Shown here: positions 16,980 to 25,690 of the stretch, piece by piece
Layout: each line of letters opens with the position of its first letter
How positions within the stretch are numbered: the stretch's first letter is position 1
Assembly: GCF_015694345.1 (NCBI RefSeq)
Contig: NZ_JADQDC010000002.1
Span: forward strand, 434,001-498,000
Direction: 5' to 3'
DNA: 64,000 bases
Source: Novosphingobium jiangmenense
GTDB lineage: Bacteria > Pseudomonadota > Alphaproteobacteria > Sphingomonadales > Sphingomonadaceae
Program-made: the position numbers and the translations under genes
The notes under the pieces: generated by a model
Database searches by the model: none
Seen by the model: the letters and a program-made list of their open reading frames with translations, nothing else
Told to the model about the DNA's origin: nothing

Positions 16980-19514
16980 TCAGTAAATTCCGCCCTGCTC
17001 TTCGAGGAAGTCCTGCTCCACCGGCGCGTCCTCGCCACCCGTATCGGGAATGCCACGCGCTGCCCGTGCCTTGCGCAAGGCATCGATCACCGCCTGCTTC
17101 GCGCTGACCTCGCCCTCGCGCGCCGTGCGCCTTGGTTCGGTGTCGGGCTTGAACGCTTCCCAGATCACCGAGGCCTTGGCGACGTCGTCCTCCGGCGTCC
17201 CGCCGAATACGCGCTTGCCCGAAACTCGGTCGATTTTGACCATGCGCACGCCTTCGGGAACCGCGAAAGGAATGTCCTTCCAGCGGCTGCGGGTTTCCTG
17301 CACCAGTTGCTTGAACACCGGTGCCGCGATGCGCCCGCCCTGGGCGTAGCCGCCAAGGCTTCGCGGCTGGTCATAGCCGATATAGACGCCCGCGATGATG
17401 TCGGGCGATCCCCCCACGAACCACACGTTGGTCGGGCCGGAAGTCGTGCCGGTCTTGCCGAACAGCGGCAAGTTGAGATCGCGCAGCGTCACTGCCGTCC
17501 CGCGCACCACCACGCCCTCAAGCATGTGCACCACCTGATAGGCGGTGCGCGGGTCCATGACCTGCTTTCCGGTCGGCTTGAAGCGCGGCATCGGCCTGCC
17601 GTCCCACTGCGCCATCGAGCAGTTGTCGCAGCGGCGGTTGTCCGCGCGCCAGATCACCTTGCCGTTGCGGTCCTGAACATAGTCGATCAGGCTGGGATTG
17701 TGCTGCCGCCCCTGGTTGGCCAGCGCGGCATAGGCGTTGACCATCTTCATCACTGTAGTGTCGCCCGCGCCGAGCGCCATCGACAGATACGGCTCGTACT
17801 CGCCGATCCCCACCGCCTTGATCGTGCGCACCACCTTGTCCATGCCGGTATCGTTGGCGATGCGCACGGTCATAAGGTTGCGCGATTGCTCGAGGCCCCA
17901 GCGCATCGTGTGGCTGCCCGCCCCGCCTTCGTTGTTGAAGTTGCGGAAGCACTTCTCGCCCAGCGCCGCGCCCTGGTAGACACAGAACGGCCCGTCGACG
18001 ACCATAGAAGCCGGCGTCATGCCATTGTCGAGGCCAGTGGCATAGACGAAAGGCTTGATCGTCGATCCCGGCTGGCGATTGGCCTGTGTCGCGCGGTTGA
18101 ACGAGCCGAGCCGCGCGTCGAACCCGCCCTGCATCGCCAGAACGCGCCCGTTCTGCGGGTCTTCCACCACCATGCCGCCCGAAACCTCGGGCACCGTGCG
18201 CACCGCATAGGTCGATCCGTTGATCGGCGCCACAGCTGTCACGTCACCGGGCTTGATGCTGTCAGGCAGACCGGTCAGGCTGGCAGTCTTGCCATCGGCA
18301 AAGCCGACCTTGCCCGATGATCCGCTGCGCGACAGCAGCACGCCGATCCGCCAGTTCTGGTAGTTGATCGAGATGTTGCTGGTGATCAACTCGGTTTGCC
18401 ACCGGTCACCATCCACGTCGATCCGCGCGATCGGCCCGTGCCATGCGCGTCCGCCCGAATATCGCAGCAACGCCGCCCGCAGCGCATTCTGCGAAGCCGT
18501 CTGCAGTTGCGTGTCGAGCGAAGTCCGCACCCACAGGCCACCGGCATAGACGCTGTGCGGCCCGTCCTCGGCCTTCTCGCCAAACTTCTCGATCAACTGG
18601 CGCCGCACTTCCTCGAGGAAGTAGCCAGCATCGGCGGTGTAGTTCTCCGCCCGGCGCTGCTTCAGCCCCAGCGGCATCGCCTTGGCGGCAGCGGCCTGCT
18701 GCGGCGTGGCCCAGCCGTTCTTGACCATCTGGTCAAGCACCCAGTTGCGCCGGGCAATCGCCATGCCTTCGTACTTTGCTCTGCCATAGCGCTCTGGCGC
18801 CTTGGGCAGGATCGCCAGGAACGCGGCCTCATGCAGCTGCAGGTCGCCAACGTCCTTGTCGAAGTAGGCGCGCGACGCCGCCTGCACGCCAAAGCTTTGC
18901 CGACCAAGCGGTATCTCGTTGAGGTAAAGCTCGAGGATCTGCTGCTTGTTCAGCACCCCCTCGATCCGGCGCGCCAGCACCATTTCCTTGAGCTTGCGCG
19001 TGATCGAGTACTCGTCGCCGATCAGGATGTTCTTGGCCACCTGCTGCGTGATCGTCGAACCGCCGCGCGCACGCTCACCCGAACCGTACTTGGTGACGTA
19101 ATCGACCACCGCCCCGGCAAAGCCGAGATAGTCGATGCCGCCATGCGTCCAGAACGTCTTGTCCTCGGCCGAGAGGAACGCGTTGATCAGCGGCTCGGGG
19201 AAATCGACGAAGCGCAGCTGCACGCGCCGTTCGCGAGCATAGCTGGAGACGATCTCGCCATCGTTGCCGCGCACCATCGTCGGCAGCGGCGGCTGATAGG
19301 TCAGCAGCATGTCAGCCGAAGGCATCGTGCGGATTACCGCCACCCACAGCACGAACCAGCCGACGAGGAACGCGCCGACGGCATAGTTCAGAAAACGGAA
19401 GCGGCGGCTCTCGCCCCACTTCTCGCGATACCACCGGGAAAGGCTACCCCACCGTGCGCGACCTTCCGCGCGGATGAGCTTGAACCGGGATTGCTGGGAC
19501 GTCTCTTCGGCCAT
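16980..19514 (-). CDS. mrcA: class A penicillin-binding protein 1A (glycosyltransferase/transpeptidase)
   Basis: An 844-residue bifunctional peptidoglycan synthase. A basic cytoplasmic start leads to one membrane anchor (about residues 42-62), then the GT51 domain with the catalytic Glu in SAEDKTFWTHGGID and RGGSTITQQVAKN, then the transpeptidase domain with the SxxK Ser in QPGSTIKPFVYATGLD, the SRN triad in EQSRNLMTV and KTGTTSGPTNVWFVG. The C-terminal tail is acidic. It follows the amidase gene by 51 bases, so wall synthesis and hydrolysis genes share a strand and probably a transcript. Confidence 0.97.
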   Translation of the reverse strand: MAEETSQQSRFKLIRAEGRARWGSLSRWYREKWGESRRFRFLNYAVGAFLVGWFVLWVAVIRTMPSADMLLTYQPPLPTMVRGNDGEIVSSYARERRVQLRFVDFPEPLINAFLSAEDKTFWTHGGIDYLGFAGAVVDYVTKYGSGERARGGSTITQQVAKNILIGDEYSITRKLKEMVLARRIEGVLNKQQILELYLNEIPLGRQSFGVQAASRAYFDKDVGDLQLHEAAFLAILPKAPERYGRAKYEGMAIARRNWVLDQMVKNGWATPQQAAAAKAMPLGLKQRRAENYTADAGYFLEEVRRQLIEKFGEKAEDGPHSVYAGGLWVRTSLDTQLQTASQNALRAALLRYSGGRAWHGPIARIDVDGDRWQTELITSNISINYQNWRIGVLLSRSGSSGKVGFADGKTASLTGLPDSIKPGDVTAVAPINGSTYAVRTVPEVSGGMVVEDPQNGRVLAMQGGFDARLGSFNRATQANRQPGSTIKPFVYATGLDNGMTPASMVVDGPFCVYQGAALGEKCFRNFNNEGGAGSHTMRWGLEQSRNLMTVRIANDTGMDKVVRTIKAVGIGEYEPYLSMALGAGDTTVMKMVNAYAALANQGRQHNPSLIDYVQDRNGKVIWRADNRRCDNCSMAQWDGRPMPRFKPTGKQVMDPRTAYQVVHMLEGVVVRGTAVTLRDLNLPLFGKTGTTSGPTNVWFVGGSPDIIAGVYIGYDQPRSLGGYAQGGRIAAPVFKQLVQETRSRWKDIPFAVPEGVRMVKIDRVSGKRVFGGTPEDDVAKASVIWEAFKPDTEPRRTAREGEVSAKQAVIDALRKARAARGIPDTGGEDAPVEQDFLEEQGGIY

Positions 19515-19565
19515 GTTGCAGGGCCTCTAGCACGCCCGCGCCGTGCCAAGCCAGAGCGAACCTGC

Positions 19566-20462
19566 TCAAGGCGTCGCAGTATTCTCCACCGCGACCGGCG
19601 CCACCTGTCCTTCCGCGAGGAAAATCTCGATCGCCCGCGCCACCGACCCGGCAAAGACCTTGCGCCATGCCGGGTCGCGCATCTTCTGCGCATCCTCGGC
19701 GTTGCTGATGTACCCCGCCTCGATCAGCGCCGATGGCAGGTCGAGCGACTTCAGCACCACGAACGCGGCCTCACGCTGCGGCGTTTCGTGAAAGCGCACG
19801 GCGTCCTTGCCCTCACGCACCACCAGCTCCCCGAACCGCAACGACCGCCCGCGCATCTCGCGCCGTGCCAGATCGACGAGGATCGACGAAACCGCCGCCC
19901 CCTGCCCTTCGAGATTGACGCCGTTGACGGTGTCCGCCTTGTTCTCCCGCGCTGCCAGCGCCTCGGCCACGCCATCCGAAGCCTTGTCCGACAGCGTGTA
20001 GACCGTCGCCCCTTGCGCCGTATCGTTCTGCGCTGCATCGGCATGGACCGAAACGAACAGGTCCGCGCCCAGCCGGTGCGCAATATCGGCGCGCTCTTCC
20101 AGCACCAGGAAGCGGTCGGTATCGCGGGTCATCGCCACCCGCACCTTGCCGGCGGCCAGCAAGGCTTCGCGCAAGGATTGCGCCAGCAGCAGCGTCAGCT
20201 CCTTCTCGCGCTCGCCAGCGGCCCCGCTCGCGCCCGGATCATGCCCGCCGTGCCCGGCATCGATCACCACCAGCGGACGGCTGACATCGGCCGGTCCCTC
20301 CACCGGCGGCAGCCCGACGCGTCCACTGCTCGGCGGCATTTCGATGCGCAGCACCGAACGCGGTTCGATATCGGCCAGACCTGAGGAAAACGCCGCCCAC
20401 ATCAGCGCCGCCGCCGCGACCGGCGCGGCAAAGACCGCGATCAGGACCCCCTTGTTCTCCAT
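19566..20462 (-). CDS. N-acetylmuramoyl-L-alanine amidase (Amidase_3)
   Basis: A 298-residue zinc amidase that cleaves the stem peptide from MurNAc. After a hydrophobic N-terminal segment (signal or anchor, residues 5-30), the catalytic domain shows VVIDAGHGGHDPGASG (zinc His), EREKELTL (zinc Glu), LFVSVHADA (zinc His) and the catalytic Glu in PSALIEAGYISN. There is no AMIN or LysM domain, so it resembles short AmiC-type enzymes of alphaproteobacteria. It is divergent from rne across a long gap and lies 51 bases upstream of the PBP gene. Confidence 0.94.
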   Translation of the reverse strand: MENKGVLIAVFAAPVAAAALMWAAFSSGLADIEPRSVLRIEMPPSSGRVGLPPVEGPADVSRPLVVIDAGHGGHDPGASGAAGEREKELTLLLAQSLREALLAAGKVRVAMTRDTDRFLVLEERADIAHRLGADLFVSVHADAAQNDTAQGATVYTLSDKASDGVAEALAARENKADTVNGVNLEGQGAAVSSILVDLARREMRGRSLRFGELVVREGKDAVRFHETPQREAAFVVLKSLDLPSALIEAGYISNAEDAQKMRDPAWRKVFAGSVARAIEIFLAEGQVAPVAVENTATP

Positions 20463-21050
20463 CTTGCAAGGTCTATGCCCCGCCCGCCCCCCGCCGGTCC
20501 AGACCGAAAAGGTGCATAAGGTTAACGCGGTGTTCGCGGCATTGTTTTAATTGCCGGTTTGCAATTGCGGTGCTAGCACCCATTTACCGGGGCAAGCCAG
20601 CACCGGCACATCCACGCCGAAACCGCCGGAAAGCGCACACTTGCGCCGCGGTGGGCGAGGGAAAGCCCGCTGGCGAAGATCCCGCCCACGTGGAGAGAAA
20701 GAAGCGCAAGCGCCCTCCTCCACGCGACAAGGTTGATGCCGTGATGATGAGCCGCGTTTCGTTCCTGCCTGTCTGCCCCACCGGGGCGGTCGCGGCTTGG
20801 ACGCTTGCCGGCACGCGCACTTCGCCGCGAGTTGTCTTCACAGCAGACGCAAACCAACCGCCGCCGGGCGGCGAGCGACAGGGCAAGGCAGCCGATACGC
20901 TGCGCGCCGCAACGCTCCGATCCGGCAAACCCCCATTCGCGAACGACATCCGCAACGGAGCAATCCGGGCCAGTGCCGTTCGTGCATCCCAAACAAACCG
21001 CGCCAGTATTCCGGGGGAAACCCTGCGGCGGCGCGGCTGGAGTAATTGTA
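20463..21050 (+). promoter_or_regulatory. long upstream region of rne
   Basis: A 588-base region between the amidase start and the RNase E start without a convincing gene; open frames here lack family features and run antisense or out of phase. It holds a hairpin with arms AATTGC (20549-20554) and GCAATT (20561-20566). In E. coli the long rne 5' leader is the target of RNase E autoregulation, and this leader could serve the same purpose. GGAG at 21039-21042 is the rne ribosome-binding site. Confidence 0.45.
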
Positions 21051-23837
21051 ATGACCACGCGCATGCTGATCGATGCGCGCCACCAGGAAGAAACCCGGGT
21101 GGCGGTGCTGAAGGGCAATCGGATTGAAGAGTTCGACTTTGAATCTGCTGATCACAAGCAGATCAAGGGCAATATCTACCTCGCCAAGGTAACCCGCGTT
21201 GAACCCTCGCTGCAGGCGGCGTTCGTCGATTTCGGCGGCAACCGTCACGGGTTCCTCGCGTTCAGCGAAATCCACCCTGACTACTACCAGATCCCCAAGG
21301 AGGACCGCGAGGCCCTGCTGGCGGAAGAAGCCGCCCACGCCGAGGAAGAGGCCGCCCTGCGCGCCGCCGAGGATGCCGAGGACGAAGACTACGCCGATGG
21401 CGAAGGCTACGATTCCGACGAGGGCGTGACCGAGGTCGACACTTCCGAGAAGGATCATGTCGCCACCATCGAAGGCGGCGTCGTCGAGAATGGTTTCGAC
21501 CACGAAGGCGACGAGGGCGAAGACTCCGCCGAGGCCTCGGAAGAGGAAAGCGAAGAAGGCGAAGACAGCAACCGTCGTCGCGGTCGTCAGGGCCGCCGTC
21601 GTCAGGGTGGCCGTTCGCAGGGCAAGGAAGCCGACGAGCTGCGCGCCAAGCGCATGGCCCTGCGCCGCCGCTACAAGATCCAGGACGTGATCCAGCGCCG
21701 CCAGGTGCTGCTCGTCCAGGTCGTCAAGGAAGAGCGTGGCAACAAGGGCGCTGCCCTCACCACCTACCTCAGCCTCGCCGGCCGTTACTGCGTGCTCATG
21801 CCGAACAGCAGCCACGGCGGCGGCATCAGCCGCAAGATCAGCTCCTCGGCTGATCGCAAGCGCCTGAAGACGATCATTTCCGAACTGGAGCTGCCGCGCT
21901 CGATGTCCTGCATCGTCCGCACCGCCGGCCTCCAGCGCACCAAGCCCGAAATCAAGCGCGATTTCGACTATCTCGCCCGCCTCTGGGACGAGATCCGCGA
22001 ACGCACGATGAAGTCGGTCGCGCCCGCACTGATCCACTCGGATTCCGACCTGATCAAGCGCGCCATCCGCGACATCTACAATCGCGAGATCGAGGAAGTC
22101 GTGGTCGAGGGCGAGCATGGCTATCGCGCCGCCAAGGACTTCATGAAGCTCCTGATGCCGAGCCATGCCAAGCGCGTGAAGGCCTATGCCGATCCGGTGC
22201 CGCTGTTCCAGCGCTATGGCGCGGAAGACCAGCTCACCGCGATGTACGATCCGGTCGTCCAGCTGAAGAGCGGCGGCTACCTCGTCATCAACCCGACCGA
22301 GGCCCTCGTCTCGATCGACATCAACTCGGGCCGCTCCACCAAGGAACACGGCATCGAGCAGACCGCGGTTGCCACCAACCTCGAAGCCGCGCGCGAAATC
22401 GCCCGCCAGCTGCGCCTGCGCGACATGGCCGGCCTCGTCGTGATCGACTTCATCGACATGGAATACGGGTCGAACATCCGTAAGGTCGAAAAGGCGATGA
22501 AGGACGCGCTCAAGAACGATCGCGCCCGCATCCAGGTCGGCCGCATTTCCGGTTTCGGTTTGATGGAAATGAGCCGCCAGCGCCTGCGCACCGGCGTGCT
22601 CGAAGCCACCACCCGCGCCTGCCCGCACTGCGACGGTTCGGGCCTCGTCCGCACCGCCTCGTCTGCCGGTCTGTCCGCCCTGCGCATGATCGAGGACGAA
22701 GCCGCCAAGGGCAAGGGCAACGTCGTCACGCTCTATGCGTCGCAGGAAGCCGCGATCTACGTGCTCAATGCCAAGCGCACCGATCTTGCCGAGATCGAGG
22801 AACGCTATGGCGTCACCGTCGAGGTAATCCCCGAGGGCGAGAACGAGGGCGCCAAGATGCGCGTCGCCTCGCGCGGGCCCAAGCCCGAATTCGTCCCCCG
22901 CTTCGAACCGATCATCGAGCCTGAAGAGGACGACATCGTCGAGGAAGAATTCGACGCAGAGGAAGAAGCCGAAGAGCAGCCCCGCCAACGCTCGCGCGAT
23001 GGCGCCGAGGGCGACCGGGACGGTGACCGCGATGGCCGCCGCAAGCGCCGCAAGCGCCGCCGTGGCCGCAACCGCGATCGTCGTGACGAGAACGGCGAAA
23101 CCGAAGGTTCGGGCGAAGAAGGCGACGAAGCCGAAGGCGATGAAGCTGAAGGCACGGAAACCGAGGCTGAAGGCGTCGATGGCGCACGCTCTGACGAGAA
23201 CGATGACGGCAACGAGCGCGGTCCGCGCAAGCGCCGCCGTCGCGGTCGTCGTCGGCGTGGTGGCCGTGAAAACGGCGAAGGCACCGGCGAACAGGCTGAC
23301 GGCGATCAGGCCGAGGGTGACACTGACGAGGGTAGCCGCCAGGCTGAACCTGCCGAAGCTCCGGCAGAACCGGTCGCTGTCGAAGCGCCAGCTCCGGCCG
23401 AAGCCGAGGCCCCTGCCGCAGAGGAAGCTCCGGCCAAGCCGAAGCGCACCCGCCGCAAGAAGGCTGACGCCCTGGTCGAAGCCGAAGCTGCTCCTGCAGC
23501 CGAGGAAGCGCCCGCCGCTGCTCCGGCAGTAGAGGAAGCCGCCGCGCCTGCGCCCGAAAAGCCCAAGCGCACCCGCAAGAAGAAGGTCGAAGCCGCTCCC
23601 GAAGCGACTGCAACGGAAGCGGCTCCGGTCGAGGCTCCTGCTGTCGAAGCGGAAGCTCCGGTCGAAAAGCCCAAGCGCACGCGCCGCAAGAAGGCTGACG
23701 CGGTCGCCTCAGAAGCAGCGCCCGCCGAGACGGTCAGCGCTGAAGCGCCAGTCGCTGCAGAAGCCGCAACAGAGGCAGAAGCTGGCGAAGAGTCCACGCC
23801 GCGCCGCGGCTGGTGGCAGCGCACCTTCGGCGCCTGA
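21051..23837 (+). CDS. rne: ribonuclease E
   Basis: RNase E (928 residues) is the main endonuclease of mRNA decay and rRNA/tRNA processing. The S1 domain (NIYLAKVTRVEPSLQAAFVDFGG...) is split by an insert of about 115 residues (roughly 91-205) that is first Glu/Asp-rich and then Arg-rich, before the S1 end VQVVKEERGNKGAALTTYL. The catalytic core has the metal Asp in SIDINSGRSTKEHG and VVIDFIDM, and the zinc-link CPHCDGSG. The C-terminal third is disordered, with Arg-rich RNA-binding blocks and three KPKRTRxKK repeats in Ala/Glu-rich sequence. The start ATG at 21051 follows GGAG by 8 bases. Confidence 0.96.
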   Translation: MTTRMLIDARHQEETRVAVLKGNRIEEFDFESADHKQIKGNIYLAKVTRVEPSLQAAFVDFGGNRHGFLAFSEIHPDYYQIPKEDREALLAEEAAHAEEEAALRAAEDAEDEDYADGEGYDSDEGVTEVDTSEKDHVATIEGGVVENGFDHEGDEGEDSAEASEEESEEGEDSNRRRGRQGRRRQGGRSQGKEADELRAKRMALRRRYKIQDVIQRRQVLLVQVVKEERGNKGAALTTYLSLAGRYCVLMPNSSHGGGISRKISSSADRKRLKTIISELELPRSMSCIVRTAGLQRTKPEIKRDFDYLARLWDEIRERTMKSVAPALIHSDSDLIKRAIRDIYNREIEEVVVEGEHGYRAAKDFMKLLMPSHAKRVKAYADPVPLFQRYGAEDQLTAMYDPVVQLKSGGYLVINPTEALVSIDINSGRSTKEHGIEQTAVATNLEAAREIARQLRLRDMAGLVVIDFIDMEYGSNIRKVEKAMKDALKNDRARIQVGRISGFGLMEMSRQRLRTGVLEATTRACPHCDGSGLVRTASSAGLSALRMIEDEAAKGKGNVVTLYASQEAAIYVLNAKRTDLAEIEERYGVTVEVIPEGENEGAKMRVASRGPKPEFVPRFEPIIEPEEDDIVEEEFDAEEEAEEQPRQRSRDGAEGDRDGDRDGRRKRRKRRRGRNRDRRDENGETEGSGEEGDEAEGDEAEGTETEAEGVDGARSDENDDGNERGPRKRRRRGRRRRGGRENGEGTGEQADGDQAEGDTDEGSRQAEPAEAPAEPVAVEAPAPAEAEAPAAEEAPAKPKRTRRKKADALVEAEAAPAAEEAPAAAPAVEEAAAPAPEKPKRTRKKKVEAAPEATATEAAPVEAPAVEAEAPVEKPKRTRRKKADAVASEAAPAETVSAEAPVAAEAATEAEAGEESTPRRGWWQRTFGA

Positions 23838-23859
23838 TCCTTCAGGCCCCGCCAAGCTG

Positions 23860-23890
23860 AAAGGCCCCGTCAGCAATGGCGGGGCCTTTT
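23860..23890 (+). terminator. rho-independent terminator of rne
   Basis: Arms AAAGGCCCCG (23860-23869) and CGGGGCCTTT (23880-23889) with a 10-base loop and a T run to 23890, 23 bases after the rne stop. Confidence 0.92.
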
Positions 23891-23910
23891 GATTTCCAAG
23901 TGATCTTTCT

Positions 23911-23964
23911 CCCCTCCCGCAGGCGGGAGGGGTTGGGGGTGGGCATTCAAGCGCTGCGCTTGAA
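23911..23964. repeat. palindromic intergenic repeat (REP-like)
   Basis: Two adjacent hairpins: CCCCTCCCGC (23911-23920) with GCGGGAGGGG (23923-23932), a G/T-rich link, then TTCAAGCG (23946-23953) with CGCTTGAA (23957-23964). The first motif followed by TTGGGGGTGGGC has the form of dispersed intergenic repeats common in proteobacteria. Confidence 0.65.
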
Positions 23965-23984
23965 AGCGGAAAAGTTGGCCGGAC

Positions 23985-25685
23985 CTACTCCCCCGTCCGG
24001 TTCCACACCAGCTTGCCACCCACGAACGTCATATCCACCTTCGTCGCCAGCAACTCCTCTGCCGGAACCGTCAGCGGATCCCGATCCAGCACGATCAGAT
24101 CAGCGAACTTGCCCGGCTCGATAGAACCCTTCTTGCCCTCGTCCCACGCAAGCGCCGCAGCCTTTGCGGTATAGAGCCGGATTGCCTCCTCGCGGGTAAT
24201 CGCCTCCTGCATCGCGAACTGGTGCCCGGTCATGCCCTTGCGCGTCGCCGCAGCATAGAGCCCGACCATCGGCCCGATCGGCAGGTTGTCGCTGCTCATC
24301 ACCACGTTCACGCCATGCGCAATCGGCGTTGCCATCGGATTGATCCGGTCCAGCCGCTCGCCATCGAGCACCTGCAGATAGCGCCCCTCGAGGTTGTAGG
24401 TGAAATTGGGCTGCGCCGTCGTCCACACCCCGTCCGCCGCCATAGCCTTCATCGTCTGCTCGGTCGGCAGCATGGTAAAGTGCGAGAGGAACCAGCGATG
24501 GTCCTTCCTGGGATGCGCGGTCAGCACATCGTGATAGGCCGCAGCCACCGTATCGATCGCCTCGTCGCCAATGGCATGGATGCCAAGCTGCCAGCCTAGC
24601 GACGCGGAAGTCTCGACCATCTCGTGCAGCGCCGCTTCCGACATGAACGTCGTGCCCCGGAATCCCGGCTGCCCCTTGTAGTCCTTTGACGTGCGCGCCG
24701 TCGGCCCGGTGAATCCGCCGTCATAGGCGCTCTCGCCAATCGGCCCCAGCTTCAGCCGGTCATCGCCAAAACCGGTGTGGTAGGGAAACTTCTTCAGCCG
24801 CTCGGCGCCCGGATACATGATGTAGAGCGTCGCGCGCGGCAGGTTCTCGCCTTCGTCGTCATAGATCGCGCGCAATTGCTTGAAGGTATGCGCGCGCACC
24901 CCGTTGCCGCCCCCGCCAGGCACTCCGCCCTGCTCCACCGGCTCGTCATCGATCGTCGTCCAAGCCTCCATGAAGCTGGTGATCCCGAGCGTCAGAAGGT
25001 CCTTGAGCGACTTGACGTAGCTCGGCCGCATCTGCGCAGGCGTACTGGGCGGAACCAGCTTGAGGATCAGGTCGGTGCGCTCGCGCACGATGCCATTCGG
25101 CACCCCGCCGGGCCCGCGCTCGATCAGGCCACCCTCGGGATCGGGCGTATCCTTGTCGATCCCCGCCAGCTTGAGCGCCATCGTGTTGGCCACCGCGCTA
25201 TGCGCCCCGGCGCGGACCAGCACCACCGGATTGTCCGGCGCAATGGCATCAAGATCGGCACGCGTAGGATTGCGCTTCTCGGCCAGCAGCGCCTCGTCCC
25301 AGCCCGAACCGACCACCCATTCCCCCGGCCCCAGCGCCTTGGCCTTGGCCGCGACCATCTGCCCCAGTTCGGCAATCGAGCGCGCCTTGGCAGGCTCGAC
25401 CGAGCGCGGCGACACGCTGATCAGGTGCAGGTGCGCATCGATGAACCCCGGCATCAGCGTCCGCCCCTTGAGGTCGATCGTCCGCGCCGCAGTCCATGTC
25501 TTCGCCAGTTCCGGCCCGCCCACGGCCGCCACCTTCCCGTCCTTCACCGCCACCGCCGAACGCACCGCAAAGTCCTTGTCGACGGCGAGCACCTTGCCAT
25601 TCACCAGCAGGAGGTCCGCCTGCTCAGCAATCGCGGGAAGTGGCAAAGCGGCCAGGACAAGGGCAAGCAGGCGGGCGGTCTTCAT
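23985..25685 (-). CDS. exported metal-dependent amidohydrolase (YtcJ-like)
   Basis: A 566-residue amidohydrolase-superfamily enzyme with a signal peptide (MKTARLLALVLAALPLPAIAEQ). Metal-binding features include the first strand PGFIDAHLHLIS (HxH), the His in LGIHAIGDEAID, SHFTML and the Asp in NVVMSSDNLPIGP. The beta-sandwich edges (LLLVNGKVLAVDKDF; FADLIVLDRDPL) frame the barrel as in the YtcJ/exoenzyme-regulatory group. Substrate unknown. The start at 25685 gives the signal peptide; a much longer open frame upstream only reads the permease gene out of phase. It lies 5 bases after the permease stop, so the two are cotranscribed. Confidence 0.9.
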   Translation of the reverse strand: MKTARLLALVLAALPLPAIAEQADLLLVNGKVLAVDKDFAVRSAVAVKDGKVAAVGGPELAKTWTAARTIDLKGRTLMPGFIDAHLHLISVSPRSVEPAKARSIAELGQMVAAKAKALGPGEWVVGSGWDEALLAEKRNPTRADLDAIAPDNPVVLVRAGAHSAVANTMALKLAGIDKDTPDPEGGLIERGPGGVPNGIVRERTDLILKLVPPSTPAQMRPSYVKSLKDLLTLGITSFMEAWTTIDDEPVEQGGVPGGGGNGVRAHTFKQLRAIYDDEGENLPRATLYIMYPGAERLKKFPYHTGFGDDRLKLGPIGESAYDGGFTGPTARTSKDYKGQPGFRGTTFMSEAALHEMVETSASLGWQLGIHAIGDEAIDTVAAAYHDVLTAHPRKDHRWFLSHFTMLPTEQTMKAMAADGVWTTAQPNFTYNLEGRYLQVLDGERLDRINPMATPIAHGVNVVMSSDNLPIGPMVGLYAAATRKGMTGHQFAMQEAITREEAIRLYTAKAAALAWDEGKKGSIEPGKFADLIVLDRDPLTVPAEELLATKVDMTFVGGKLVWNRTGE

Positions 25686-25690
25686 CGAAG

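Noticed and set aside
20551..21047. Small Arg-rich protein genes in the rne leader
   Set aside because: The frames have no ribosome-binding site, overlap each other on both strands and show only GC-driven composition.
20805..21050. A longer RNase E start 82 codons upstream
   Set aside because: The extra residues are not RNase E-like, while the ATG at 21051 has a GGAG site and the conserved MTTRMLIDARHQEE start.
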